A DNA stretch of 64,000 bases, taken from the NCBI GenBank assembly GCA_907165065.1, contig OU015540.1:1782001-1846000 (forward strand), read 5' to 3'. Within the stretch, counting starts at the first letter, position 1; every line of letters starts with the position of its first letter. This document shows positions 12,201 through 25,305 of this stretch, in pieces. The notes beneath the pieces were generated by a model. That model ran no database searches, was not told where the DNA came from, and saw only the letters and a list, made by a program, of their open reading frames with translations. The stretch is from Caprimulgus europaeus. Taxonomy: Eukaryota; Chordata; Aves; Caprimulgiformes; Caprimulgidae. Both the position numbers and the translations under genes were made by a program.

Positions 12201-15200
12201 GCTTAACTGTAAAATAAATCCTGTCCAGACTTTTCATGGTGCATTTAAGAGGATCCGAGACCAGTGCTGAGAGTGTGAAACAACCAAATATTGCTGCCTA
12301 CCTGAGGAGAGATTGCTGTAGGAAAGCCAAAACTGCGAAGGCTTTGGGTGAACTTTTGCCCTCCCATTGTCTTGACAAAGAGAAACAGATGTATTTCTTT
12401 TAATATTTGTATTAGTCACTCTTTATTTCTTAAAGTAAAATTATATGTTTATGTTTTAGTCTTTAGTTCATATGGTATTATGGAATAAATAGATTTAAAT
12501 GATTACCAGTCGGAAACATGTTTATTATCATCAGTAGAGTATAAGTCCATGAAATCTAATTCATCATATACATCTGTGTTTAATACTTGTATTCTATAAT
12601 CTCTTTATTTTTCAGAATGTAATCGGTGTGGTTATTGGGAAAACAGATGTCAGAGGCTTTCCAGACAGAAAAAGTACGGTCCCTTTTAACTGTGTTTACT
12701 TCATTTTCTTATATGCTATAATTTGGTATATATAAATGAAATCAATATTTAAATGATAAACAGACTTCTTAGTCTAAAACATACAGAATAGAAACGTGCA
12801 AAAAAAAAAGAAAAAGAAGTTTGTGTTTGAGAACCAAGAGGAAAGAGCAGCAGTAGTTTGGCTAAACCCTATCAGTTAGAATTTGTTTGGAAAAAACCCA
12901 TCATGGAAGTGTTTCAGGGTCTGAAGAAGATGGTACCGGTATAAAGCCACTGTTACATGAATCCTGCTGGAATTTATCTGGTCCCTTCATAACTATTCTC
13001 TCTCAGAACAGAAATGTTAAGGAGATGTCTTGAGGAGTGAAACACAAGTGATTTCTGAATGGTGCCAGCTTCATCTTATCATATACTCCTAAAGAAAAAT
13101 GGGAATGATACCTTGTTAATACAGCAGTATCTGGAAATTGAGATAACACACCCACAGTTTAGGGGTGATGCAGGCACCGTAGGAGGCATCTCCAGCCCCA
13201 GAGAGCCCTCCAGCTCTGTGTGAAACACTCAGCTATTCTGCTGGCCTTGTCATCCTGCTGAGCTGCTCGAAGTGGTGGGTGTTTAGAAAATCATCATCAC
13301 CAGAAACAAAGTCTGAAAATGTGGGATTTGTATTTATGCCTCCATGGAACTACAGTCAGGTTATGCTTGGTCTGTGTGGATCACTGTACAGTTTTAATTG
13401 GTAATTTAGAAATAACATATTGCATAATGCTGTATGATCCATGGAAAGCTTTGTTAATTAGCTGGAAGAGCAAAGGCAGAGCAGTGTTTCCAGGACTGAT
13501 ACCCTCTTGAGCATGAACTTTCCACAGAGCTGGAAACTCTTTGCTTTATCAGTTAAACCCCTTGGTACTACCTGGACAGTGATGCTGTCTGTGGTCTGCA
13601 GCACTGTCTGTCACCATGGTGGTGACAGACATCTAGAGAGGCTACCAAGCCCACAATTGGGCTAGTATGTAAACCCCTTCATAGTGCTGCTTCACCCATT
13701 AGCCCTGTTTACGTGTTTGTGCTTTGAAACATGGAATTGTTTGGGTTGGAAAAGACTTTTAAGATCATTGAGTCCAACTGAAAACGCAAACACTGCCAAC
13801 TCCACCACTAAACCATGTCCCTAAGCACCACATCTCCATGTCTTTTAAATCCCTCCAGGGATGGTGACTCAACCACTTCCCTGGGCAGCCTCTCCCAGTG
13901 CCTGACAGCCCTTTCAGTGAAGAATTTTTTCCTAAAAAAAGTAAATAAATTGTAGCATCGCATGGTTCTTTTATTTCTCTTGCATTAGAGCTGTAAACGC
14001 CTGGGGCTCAGCCTGGGGTTCAGTGCTAGTGTGGGTGGATGGGATGATCCAGGTACAGCCACGGCAGGAGTTATAACCTCCCCACTCCTGCAGACCAGCG
14101 CTGTACCGAGCAGTCTGCTGGCCTCTAGTGGTGTTCCCAGACTACGGGTAGTAAATTCCTGACAAACTCTAGGAAAAAAAACCTCGAAACAATAGTTTTT
14201 AGCCATCTATTCCAGACTGAAATCAAGCTGTGCTAATGAATTGTAATAGTGCTGTTTATTTTTGCAGACATTGGCTCTGAAAGATTCACCTTCAGTTTTA
14301 CTATTCGTGATTCACCAACTTATTTTATAAATGTAACTTCTTGGGGCAAAGAAGAGTATATTAGATCACTTTCAGAGAGCTTTAGAGTTGGTGACTGTGG
14401 TAAGCTGGAGTTTATTCTGAACATGTTTCTATTTGAATGTGTTGTTTTTTTCCAGTAAAACAGTGTTATGTATTTGTGGTTTTGCTATATTTTTCTCTGA
14501 GGACTCAGAAAACAATCTAATTGGAAACAAATTGTTCAGTTATGTTAAGTATAAAGAGGAAAGGAATAAAACTTCAAGGATTTAAATTCAAAACCAGTAA
14601 ATATGTCAACAAAAAGACTAGATCTACTGAAGGCAGCCACCCAGAACTTTTCTATAGTTAATCAATCTAATTTTTCACATTATAATCAGTTTTTATAAGT
14701 TATGAAAAATAAATTCTGTGAAGTAGTTTGGTGTTTTTCTTTGTTTTCATTTAGCTATAGCTATGACTATGATTGTTCATAAAATCTTGCATTTATTTAT
14801 GATATGTGCTTTTATCTTGTTAAGTTAATAGAAAGACTTTGCCCATGGTTGATAGATGGGAGTGTTTGGATAAAACTTGTGATGATAAAGAGTATACACA
14901 CAAGAACTCAGTGTTATTTTGTTCCCATTAAATGTCTGGAGCTATCTGGACAGATAGGTTTTTAGTATGAAAACATGAAGCTATAGTTAGCTCCAGTATC
15001 TTTTCCTTTCAACATCAACCTTGAGAACAACCATTTTTTCAAAGCCATCTCTCTTTATCTGTATCCATATTCAGTTTTCTAACTTTTCTTATCAATGTTT
15101 TATTTTAGTTACCATTGAAAATCCTTTAGTTCAGTCAAAGGAAGCAGAAAGGGAAGAAAAATTCAACCCTGTAACTCCTAGGTAAATCTAAAGCACAGAC

Positions 15201-18200
15201 TGGTGGTTCTTTCAGGAAAGATGAAAGTTAATACTTGCTTTAGTTCCCAGCCAATTCCAGCAGCACACAATCAGTAGAAATATTTGGGGTTGGTCTTCTT
15301 ATGTAGCTGTACCTCCTCTCAACCATTTATAGTCAAATAATCTCAAAAGAGACTCTGTTTCTCAGTGCATATATGCACATTAAATTGGCAAGTCAGAAGT
15401 TCTGTGTTCTTGCTTACTGATCATCTCCTAAGCGCTGTATCACAGCTATAGCTGTAGTAGTTAGACTCACTATTTACTTTCTGGATAAACAGATAGAAGA
15501 AAAAGAATAAATGTCATAGAAACTTCACTGAGGAAAAGAGCTCCTTTGAAAATCTGTAGCTTTCATAAGCTTTTGTAAATATATTTATCTAGAATATATT
15601 GAATATGTCTTATTTCCACTATAAATAGTCCTGAGGTCACTGGGCTGTTACTTTTGAAAGCTTCTACCAAATCCAATCTGACTATTGCAGTGTCTCATTA
15701 TGTCATGTTGCCAAAAACCTCTCAATTACCTGGATCATAGACATTTCAGAATTTATTTTAGTTTTAGTGATTGATAAGGGCTGAAAGATTTACAAATATC
15801 TATTGTATTGCCAAAATTTTGATTCTAAATAAGTATAAAGTGCACAATAATGTCTTCCATGAGAATCAAGGATATAACTTAAAAAATAAGAATTTTAGAA
15901 CAAATGAATTCAAACTTTCCATATCTTTATGGAAAATAATAGAGGAATAGATCAGCAGTTATTTTATCCTGTGAATTGAAGTAATGTTTTACACTGTTAA
16001 TATATTAGTGAGTGAAATGTGATTTGTTCTGTGTGTACTACCTAGCTGCTACAAATTATTACTCAGTGAAAATCATTCCGTGGTCAAAACTTCTTCATGT
16101 TATGAAATGGACACCAGACTGGTTTCTCTACTGCATCTGCCTGTCAAGGACCCTCAGGATTATTATTCCCTGGGTGATATCACTGCAAATGGTCAAACCC
16201 TCGATGGAAGAATCCTTAATGTGCTCGCAGCTGTGCTGTCAGTAAGTTAAGCAGCCACAACACAGGAGTGTTCTTCTACTGTATCATGGGCCACTTAAAT
16301 GTGAATCTGGATTTTGGGACACACACTGGACAGGAATCATTGGGTTTCTTTGCTTAGGTTGGCAGTCACTTCAGCTGAGTGACAATAACCATACAAGCTA
16401 CTTGAGATTTTCATCAACAACATGAGGGAACAGAAATGTACTACATCAGTCATCTCTTTGAAATCATGCACATGCAAGTAGTGCAGATTTTTATTAAATG
16501 TGTCCATTTATCTTGAAGTAAAATTACTGTTGTTAAACTTTTAGTGGTGTACAAGTTTTGGGGGTTTTTTTAGTGGTCTACAGGTTTCCCCCCCCCTCTT
16601 TTTTAACTCTTCTGTTTTCTAGGTTATCACTTTTAATTCTCCTAAACACTTACTAGAAGAAAAGTGACTGCTTCTCTTTCTTCTTAAAGGTTGGAGAGCC
16701 AAAATATTTTATGACTTCAGACAAAAGAAAAGGTCAGAGGTGTGAAGTAAAGCTGTATGATGAAACAGAGATGTCTTTTCCAATAATATGGTAAAATGTT
16801 TTTTAATTCACTAGAATACACAAATTAATGCAAGAGGAGGTAAAAAAAAAACTATAATGCATACTGTTACAATACTATCTTTTAATTTCAATGTATTCTT
16901 ATTTGGATGGCAACTGTGATGAGGAAGCAGGGTATGTTAAACAGAGGTGTAAAGAAGAGATTCATGAGAGTGGCCTTGTATGTATTTCTAGTTTTATGAC
17001 TTGCTGACAGACTGTTAGCTCATGAATGGCAAAATGAAGCTTAGTCCCAAATAGTTACTTTTTTTTTTAATGTGGAAATTCGAACTAATTCAGGAAATAG
17101 CATTTAAAAACAGTTGCAAAGGCAGTACGTTTCTTCCACAAACTAGGGGGAAAAACAGGAGTGTGCTTCACTTTTAAAGCCAAGCAGAATCAGCAAGTGG
17201 AATGGAAATAGACTGAAATAGTTAAATGTTTAAAATAGTGCAGAAACATTTTGATAGTTTTGGCCACATTTTTAAACTATATCCTATTTACAGAGATGAT
17301 TCCATCCATACCATTTATGCATGCAAACAGTGATTTGTTTACACAGGAACATTTGCATTTTGCCCATAGTTTCTTGAACAAACTCAAGGTTTATCTATGT
17401 GCAAGGGTCTGTGGGTACTTGTTTGCCCCAGGTTTGCAGTTCATTGCCTGAAGTGACCTTTATTCCCTAGTTAGAAGCAGCCAGATAGCTTTGCACCCTG
17501 TCCCAGTGACAAACTGTGTCATCATTCAGTGTAATGTTTAACACAGTTAATGGACACACAGGAACGCTGATAAACATCTGTGGTGTGAAGTTTTCTGGCC
17601 CTTGAGCTGCCACCGATGTTAATTTGCAGCAGCACCTCCCACAGTCTTGTTTCAGTGCTGACACACAGTGATGCAGAGCTCTGGAGAATCAGAGAATTGT
17701 TGGGTTGGAAAAGACCTTTGAGATCATTGAGTCCAACTGTACCTGTCCACGGCCAAACCAGATCTCTGAGCACCTCATCTACCTGGCTTTTAAATCCCTC
17801 CAGGGATGGAGGCTCAGTCGCTTCCCTAGGCAGCCCATCCAGGGTACTTCAGAGTCCTCAGAAGCACAGACTAGGTGGTGTGACTGTGGTTACCAAAAAA
17901 TGTGCCTTTTGTGCTTTCATGGAGCTGTAGGGAGAGGCAAAGATTCAGGAAATCCTTGAGCAGCAGCATTGTAGTGAAGATATTTCAGAGAAGAGGTGGC
18001 TGAGCAATGCTAGATGAAAAGTAAATATCTTAAATGTTTTTCCAAGGATTAAGGGGAAAAAAAAACCCAAAACCACCAGAACAAAACAGTGCTTTGGCAA
18101 TATTCTTGCCATCCAAACTTATGAGGACCCAAATGAGATTGTATCAAGGGAACTAACCATCACATTATCATTTTTGAGGGATACCACTGACCTCACTCTA

Positions 18201-21200
18201 GTCTCATCATCCACAGTTACAAGGATTCCAGTGTTGGAAAGCCAGCTGAACATCTGGCCTAGTGATGTCAGCAGCCAACTTGTTCCCACCAAAGAGGCTC
18301 AGCTGATAAGCAGCTATTTTAACTGCAATTTGCTTTAGTTAGAACTGACTTTTGTCAAAGCTCTGAAATACACACAGGCATTTTTCCAGGTATATTCTGC
18401 ACTGAATCCTTTTGAACAATCTAACAGCCCTTTATTTTATGCTGTTCAGCATGGGATAAAGTATTAGACCATACATAAAGCATCCTGGCTGGCTGCAAAC
18501 TGTGGAGGTACATGGCATTTCATTTGCATCTGCACATAACAAAGGAGTTGTGTCCCCTCTGACCAATCTACTTATAGCTGTGCTATTTGGTAGTTTAGTA
18601 ATAAATAGTTGGAGTGCTATTTCAGAAATAATTTGATACATTAACTTTTTTAATTTAGCTGGGATAATGAATCTATCCAGCTTGCACAGACTTGGATCCC
18701 ACGAGAAACAGGTATAATAGTCTGGGTTTTGTTTTACTGTCGTTCTTCATGTGAAATTTATTCTACAGTAACAGGGTTTTTTGTTTGTTTGTTTTTATTT
18801 TTGGTTTGGGTTTTTTTTGTGCACAGTAATATTTGCATCGGATGTGAGAATAAACTTTGACAAATTTAGGAACTGTATGACTGCAACTGTGATATCAAAA
18901 ACCATCATCACAACTAACCCAGGTAAGAGCTGCTGAAGTATTGCTCTGGTATTAGTGATCATCATAGACTTGAATGCATGAAAGCATCTATGGGAGGTCT
19001 GATTTCTTCTGCCTGCTTGCCTCAGAGAGCTCCGTGCTTCTTGTCTGTTACATAGTGACCAATGCTTTCAGCTTCCACCTTTTTATTTTATTTTATTTTA
19101 TTTCCACCTCTTGTTTTATTTTATTTTGTTTTTCTTAATTTTATCTAAGTAGCCTTCACATAGTCCATGTAGGACTAACAGTTAAAGTAAAAGAGAAAAA
19201 AGCATCTCTTGGCTAATTCCAAGTGGCAATGTGTTGGTGTTACCAAAATAAAAAGTTGTAAAATAAAATCATGCTGTTATTTTTACATGCTATATATATT
19301 AATAACTTTTAAAAATGCATTTTTAAGAAACAGCAGAAGCAAATGCTCTCTTCAGCTTCATAAAAGAGAGTGCACAATCAGGAGCTATGCCTGACAAAAT
19401 GGAGGAGCACTCCAAAGAATCCATTAACTGTAAGTATGGATCCAAGCACTGATTTTATTTAACTATGTAGTGTAGTTTCACGGTGCAGTTGAAGTGTCAG
19501 GTTCTTGTCTGTGTGTTCATAGAAACTAAACTGTAGCCTGATCAAACACTTAGTTTGGATTGCTGTGACTGGGGCTATCCCAGGGTTGGTGACTATACCC
19601 ACTTGCAGCCTGCCTGGCGTGTTCTTTCTGTTCATACTTGAACAAGTATGAAACATAGAGAGGGAAAGTTTTTGTTGAAAACTCATTTTAGGGGATACAA
19701 AGATTAAATATTAGATATTTTCCTGATTTGACTCCCCTTTGGTTTTATTTCTTGTCCTCAAATGACAAGCCTGCTTCTCAAAACGAAGGTGAAAAGGCTT
19801 TTCTGGTGCTTTAGATAAAATCCTCTCCTTTTTATTACCTTAAGATGCTTTTTAGTTTTGCTCTTCTGTGATGTTTCTTTCTCAAATGCACTTAACATGT
19901 CTTTTAAACTTTTAGTGGAGACCATAGTTGATGTTTATACGGTGGAACAGCTGAAGGAAAGAGCTTTACAGAGTGATGGGAAACTCGACCCAGTCTACGG
20001 CATTATTTATGGCTACATTTCCACACTCGACATCGATGATAATGCAGCTAAAGTTATTCGCCACAGATGGTAAGCAACTGCCCCTTTTAAATTTATATTA
20101 AAAAGTGCTTATCCTTCTTCTTCTGACCCAAATTAGATAGATTTTAGTCAAGTTCCAGGCAAGAAATAAAACTCTTCTGGAGGATGCCATGTGAATTTCT
20201 GTTGTGTAGACGTCCACACAACTCTCTCTGGTCCTAGAGGAGAGAAGAAGAAAGAGGCCATTCTGTCTCAGACAGATTTAAGAGTTTAGAAGATGAAGAA
20301 ATTTTTTAAAGAGGAAAAGCCTCTTGGGAAATCTCCATTTAGAAAACAGCTTCACACAAGGAGGAATTGCATATATGCACTAATTATCACTAATTATCTT
20401 CTGTTTCAGCTCAATGTGCCGTTTTATAGTGAATGAAATGTCAAACACGTGCACTTTCTGCAGTGAGGTCTCTTCAGATGCAAAGTCAACTTTTGCAAGC
20501 TTTGACATCCTCATTGATCTGACAGATCACACAGGCACTCTTTATTCTTGTTACCTGTCTGACTACGTAGCTGAGGAAACATTAGGCTGCACAGTAAGTA
20601 GAAATTAATTAGGTTGTTCTTATTTGAGCTGTGAAGCCTGATGAAAATCACAAATATATGTAAATGATCTTTGTATTTGTTGGTTAAAAAAATTCATGTC
20701 TCCATGTGGATATACAGACACACATAGAGCTTTCTAACAAGTCAAAATTTAAAGTCAGTAGCTGCTAGTAAGAAGAAATGTTTTAAATGTAGGAGTGAAT
20801 ACTCTATTCAGAATACAGGATTATTTTAATTAATTTACAATTTTCTGAGAACACAGCTGGAATTCCTGCATTTTGTTTCTCAAACACCCTGAAATTTATT
20901 CTGATTAATCTGCCTGTCTTGGTATATATGTTGCACTAAACACTACATTAAAAGAGGTAAAATACAGCATAGAAATGTATTTAGAAATGCATAAGATGCT
21001 CTTTTCATCATCATTTTGTTGTGGAGATGTAACCACTATATGCTGCAGAAGTGTTCTGTGATGTCTTGTTATTAACAGGTCCATGAGTTCCTCACTCTGA
21101 CAGAAGACAAGAAGACAGCATTGAAATGGCAGCTTCTTTTGGAACGAAGCAAGATTTATTTTAAAGTTAGTATTTAATGTTAATTTAAACCAGGGGCTCT

Positions 21201-21818
21201 TTCCCATTTGGTAGTGTATTTAGTACTGAAAAATTCCACGTCAGTTCTGCTGAACTTGTTAAAAATAAGAAATAGTTTTTGTACATATTCTGAATATTCC
21301 AAGTAAATAGTCTTTTTCATAATTTCAACATTATGGGGATGTCCCTGCAGGATCAGGATGTGTGCAGGCCTCTTTCAGGCAGACTGAGAGACACAACCTG
21401 CTCTTAGCCACTACTGATTAAGGAGCTGATATTTCAAAAGCACTTATATGTGATTTACTCAGTCCCTGACTTCTATGGCTGTAGTTTTATAATGAATAAA
21501 GTTAACAGGATCTGCTTTCAAGATTGTTTACTTCAGTAGTGACAGGTCTATAGTCTAAAATGTGTATATTCATACATAAAGTATGTATAACTACATTTGT
21601 CAATTAAACATGCTGTGTGATATTTGCAAATAGCAGATTTCAAAGTGCTGTACAGCAATAAAAACAAAGAACTTTAATTATCTTTACAGGTTACTTTGTC
21701 ACCCAGTTGGAGAACTGGACTGAAAGTGAATGTTCTTTCATGCAAACTGGCAGACCCTATAGAAGCCAGTCAGAGCTTGCTGGGGAAAGAGATTGGAAAT
21801 AAGAGATTACACTATTAA
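9285..21818 (+). CDS. MEIOB: MEIOB, meiosis-specific OB-domain protein (13 coding exons)
   Basis: Meiosis-specific paralogue of RPA1 that, with SPATA22, binds single-stranded DNA and stabilises recombination intermediates in the germ-cell nucleus. Coding exons: 9285-9353, 12616-12673, 14268-14399, 15109-15181, 16046-16241, 16690-16790, 18659-18711, 18827-18922, 19328-19429, 19916-20069, 20410-20593, 21079-21165, 21690-21818. All junctions are GT-AG, the phases close, and the sum is 1434 bp (477 aa; human about 471). The start aligns with the human N-terminus ([19 protein letters not shown] follows). The central OB fold (about residues 177-293) contains [19 protein letters not shown] and [18 protein letters not shown] zinc-ribbon-like C345-x2-C348 and C359-x2-C362 pair opens the C-terminal OB region, as in RPA1 DBD-C. 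Introns 2 and 6 carry antisense CR1 fragments. The transcript probably starts in the 7.3-8.0 kb CpG island. Confidence 0.95.
13731..13940 (-). mobile_element. CR1 LINE 3' fragment in MEIOB intron 2
   Basis: Antisense CR1 3' end. On the minus strand it reads through the typical segment for a lagging-end repeat (AAATTCTTCACTGAAAGGG, then GGAAGTGGTTGAGTCACC), ending in GGTTGGACTCAATGATCTT and TTTTCCAACCCAAACAATTC. About 210 bp are present and the 5' part is missing, the usual 5' truncation of CR1. It shows many substitutions from the common consensus, so it is an old copy. Confidence 0.85.
17683..17860 (-). mobile_element. CR1 LINE 3' fragment in MEIOB intron 6
   Basis: Antisense CR1 3' end of the same general subfamily as the copy at 28457-28740: the plus strand reads GTTGGGTTGGAAAAGACC, then GATCATTGAGTCCAACTGTA, then TTTAAATCCCTCCAGGGATG. 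It is 5' truncated and diverges after about 17850. Confidence 0.85.
19080..19103. repeat. (TTTTA)n microsatellite
   Basis: About five TTTTA units in MEIOB intron 8, with a second, less regular cluster at 19113-19128. Confidence 0.85.
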
Positions 21819-22146
21819 TAACAGCTGGGAAAAAGACTTTCTTCACTGTGTTATTAGAGGTAGAATGCTGCTGTCATCATATTTTGCTAGAGTATGTTCT
21901 GATGGTAAGGAAGGAACTACTGATACCTGTAAGTGGGCTTCTGTGTTGATCTTTTTCAGGTTATTGTACTTTAAAAAGTGCCCCAGCTTCAGAAAAATTA
22001 GTTCTACTGAATTCAACCCCTTACGAAGGGGATGGAAGCATATTGGGGGAAAAAATAGAAGTAACAAATGGTACAAGACAGATCTGTTGAGCTTCTGTGT
22101 TTTTAACTGCTTCGCTGCTTTTGTGCTACTCTGTGTTAGTTCAAAA

Positions 22147-22152
22147 AATAAA
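22147..22152 (+). terminator. Poly(A) signal, probable MEIOB 3' end
   Basis: AATAAA about 330 bp after the MEIOB stop codon, the first canonical hexamer downstream. It gives a short 3' UTR. Confidence 0.6.
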
Positions 22153-24144
22153 GACTCACTTTGAAATATTGCCTGGGTTTGTGGTGCACCTTGGGGAGTC
22201 CAAACAAGGGACTTCTGGCAGCTGTGGAGGCTTGGAAATAGCCCTGATGGTTGCAAGGCTGCTTTTCTTTAGGGCAGACCAAGTCTTATTAGAACTCAGT
22301 AATCAATTACCAAACAATGGAGCTAAGACTATGAGCTGCAGAGATGAAAGGACTCTTCTTCAACAAGATAACTTGTTCTTAGCTGAACATAAAGATCCCA
22401 GGTATGCATGTTTTGCCTTTATCCATGTATTTTTTTCCTATTTTTAATCTTTTTCTGTCCTTAACTTCCCCTGGAGCTGGTGTATTTGCTACATTCACCA
22501 GTTCTCACTTTCTGAGCATATCAGGAGCTGGCCTATTTCAAATGGTGAGAACTAACCACGGCCTTTCTCTTGCAAAATATTTGTTAGGCTAGAATAGCCT
22601 GAGGAACTGAGATCACCCCTGGTGCACTACCTACCCACTAAGGCAACATGGCAGAGAGAAAACCACTACAGAAACAGTAAATTTGGACAAGCCATCCATA
22701 AAAATAGCATCCCCCTACTCATGTAAGTGGGAACAAGGGACTAAAGGCACCAAAAAATGTTGCCAGGGTTGGGTCACTGCATCTCTCCTGTTGCAGCAAC
22801 AAACGACCTCAGCATTTTTCCAGCTGTAACATGTAATTTTCTGAAGTGAATATTCCCAATAATCACAGCTCAGCAATTAATACACATTGCTTAAAACCAA
22901 ACTACAAATGATGCTTTGTTGCTGTTGCCATAGACAGTAATGTTTGACAGGCAAAAAGAAATGGAAGCAGTACAGAAAGTGAATTTAATCCTTCCTCTTT
23001 CAGAATTATTCACCCCAGACTCCTCTGCTTGGCCCAGCTCACTGAGTCACAACAAATTCAGAGGCAGGTTTAAATCAGGGAACATTTTGACTTCTACGAG
23101 CCAGGGGCTGGTTCTGTTCAGATGCAAGGGCTGAATGTTTCAGATGGCTTTGGTTCCTCAGCCTTCCTTCACATGCAATCTGAATTATTTCCACAGCACT
23201 TAGAATTCATCATATAAAGAACGTTCACATGTGCTTTAAGCCATTGGCTTAAGTCAAAATACAGTGAAATGAACTGTCTGTGTTTGCAGGTGGTGTACAG
23301 GTACGCAGAGGAGTGCTGCAGATGTAGGTATCTGGAGAGATAAATTGATAGAAAAATGTGGATTTTTCTTCTGCAACATGTTCTGCTTTCTTTTTACCAT
23401 GTGGTTTACAGTGTCCTCGACCATCCTGCTCTTTCACAGAGGTGATTGTCTATGGGCTATGGTAATTTTCTCTTTGGAACTCTCAAAACACACTTTTTAA
23501 AACAAAAATTCTCCTAGTGGTTATGAAGATCTGGCTCCAATAAATGGAAGCATTTAACTTTGAGGCTTACATGGATGTAAAAAAATAATAATAATAAAAA
23601 AAAATCCATCTGCTTTTGTTAGAAATTACTCAGTTTTGTGCAACCTTTGAAAATTATAAGTTTTGATGTTTTGGGGGAGGAAGGTTTTTTTTAATTATAT
23701 TTTTGTCACTCCATTGAATTGAAAGAGAACTCGCTGTCATGCAAACTGGTGGAGAGTGTTAGATCAGCTGGAGTTTGGAGATGGGAAGTTACACAGCTGG
23801 AAATAGTTAAAAACTCCAACTGCTGCTCTGCATTCTACAAGTAACTGCAATTCCTGCAGTTAGATTTTTTTTTTTAATTAAAAATATATTTAAATCAGTA
23901 AAAGTAAAGACAAGTTTACTGGTGATCTTTATCAATGAGCTTCTTTATTATTGATCTTTTGTATCCTCTCGCTTTTAAAAGCATGTTTAAAGCTCAGTTT
24001 AAGAAAAACAATCTGCCAAGCATCTGGCACACTTCCTGCTGCATTACACCCCTCGGAGTGGGAGGGAAAGCAATCCTCATTTAATTTGTACATCTGAAAA
24101 ATGCACGGAGGAATCGTTAAATTAATCTAAAAAGCAAACATCTT
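22153..24144. other. Intergenic region between MEIOB and FAHD1
   Basis: The two genes converge here. No coding exon, RNA gene or recognisable transposon was seen. An AAT-rich simple stretch lies near 23581-23606. Confidence 0.6.
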
Positions 24145-24150
24145 TTTATT
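24145..24150 (-). terminator. Poly(A) signal, candidate for FAHD1
   Basis: TTTATT on the plus strand (AATAAA on the minus strand), about 480 bp beyond the FAHD1 stop codon. Confidence 0.45.
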
Positions 24151-24630
24151 GTAGAATACCCCAAGGAGAGAAATTCTTTCTGAAGCTGTAATTCTTGATT
24201 TCCTGTTACACATACATCTTTGATTTTACAGATCACGGGTAAGCTTCAGCTCCTCCATCACCACTTCAGTGGTTTAATTTCTAATTTGTATTTTAAGGCA
24301 ATACACTGGCAAAGCTCAAAGCTGGAGTAGAACAGAGGAGTACGCACGGTGACAGCCAACCCAGCTCCCCTCCCACCCCTCCAGCACAGTCTCTGCTCCC
24401 AGCTCCAAGGTATGGTTTGGGTAGGAACCACCTGCCCCAAGCTGGGTTGGACTCCAGGTTCACTGTCTCAGGGGAGGCTGAAGCCTCCATGGAAACGGGG
24501 CTGTTTTAGTCAAAAGCCTTTCGAGCTCATGGGTTGTGTGTCTTTGTTGCGTGACAGTTCATGTTTCATGAACAGGACAGCTTGTGTGTCTCTTCGTTCA
24601 CCAGATGTTCCCAAAAGAGCTGCTTCCCGG

Positions 24631-25305
24631 TCAGGATCCACGCCTTTGCTGGGCCACCTTAAACCGCATGGAGAGGACGTCGCTAATCCCAGCCTCGATC
24701 TCATCGTTGGCCTGCACAGACCCAACCCCTTTGGGAGATCCCGTCAGAATCAAATCCCCTTCTTCCAGGGGCAATATTTCACTGATGTAGCTGATCAGGT
24801 AAGGGATGGAGAAGATCATGGAGGAGGTCTCCCCCTCTTGCCTCAGCTTTCCGTTCACCTTGAGCCAGATCTTCAGCTTGTGAGGGTCTGGGATCTTCTC
24901 CTTGGGCACAAAGTCACTGACTGGGCACGACGAACCGAAACCCTTGGCCAAGGTCCAGGGCAGACCCTTCTTTTTGCATTCCTCTTGGGTGTCCCGAGCT
25001 GTCATGTCCAAGCAGAGGGCATAGCCCGCCACGTGCTCCATGGCAGCTTCCTGGGACACGGCCTGGGCTCTCTTCCCGATCACCACCCCCAGCTCCACTT
25101 CGTGGTGCAGGTTGTTGCAGTAGTAGGGCCGGAGGATGGGCGAGCCTTCGCGCACGTAGGCCGAGGAAGGCTTGAGGAAGAAGAGGGGCTCCCGGGGCAG
25201 GGCGCTCCCCATCTCCTTGGCGTGCTCGGCGTAGTTGCGTCCCACGCAGACGATGTTCCTGCCCCACTCCCAGAAGCGGGACAGGGGTTTGGAGGAGGAG
25301 GCCAT
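24631..25305 (-). CDS. FAHD1: FAHD1, mitochondrial acylpyruvase / oxaloacetate decarboxylase
   Basis: Single-exon gene of 224 aa, the same length as human FAHD1. The family enzyme hydrolyses acylpyruvates and decarboxylates oxaloacetate in mitochondria using Mg2+ in a fumarylacetoacetase fold. Visible family segments are FWEWGRNIVCVGRNYAEH (N-terminus), NLHHEVELGVVIGKR, ALCLDMTARD, KKGLPWTLAKGF, CPVSDFVPKEKIPDPHKL, GETSSMIFSIPYLISYIS and LILTGSPKGVG. The metal ligands known for the family correspond to E69, E71 and D100, with H28 and K121 also kept, so the enzyme looks active. The start was chosen at the methionine that aligns with the human protein and has a strong context (G at -3 and +4). 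The frame stays open far upstream, but that stretch is GC-rich promoter DNA. It is divergent from HAGH, whose ATG is 371 bp away. Confidence 0.96.
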   Translation of the reverse strand: MASSSKPLSRFWEWGRNIVCVGRNYAEHAKEMGSALPREPLFFLKPSSAYVREGSPILRPYYCNNLHHEVELGVVIGKRAQAVSQEAAMEHVAGYALCLDMTARDTQEECKKKGLPWTLAKGFGSSCPVSDFVPKEKIPDPHKLKIWLKVNGKLRQEGETSSMIFSIPYLISYISEILPLEEGDLILTGSPKGVGSVQANDEIEAGISDVLSMRFKVAQQRRGS

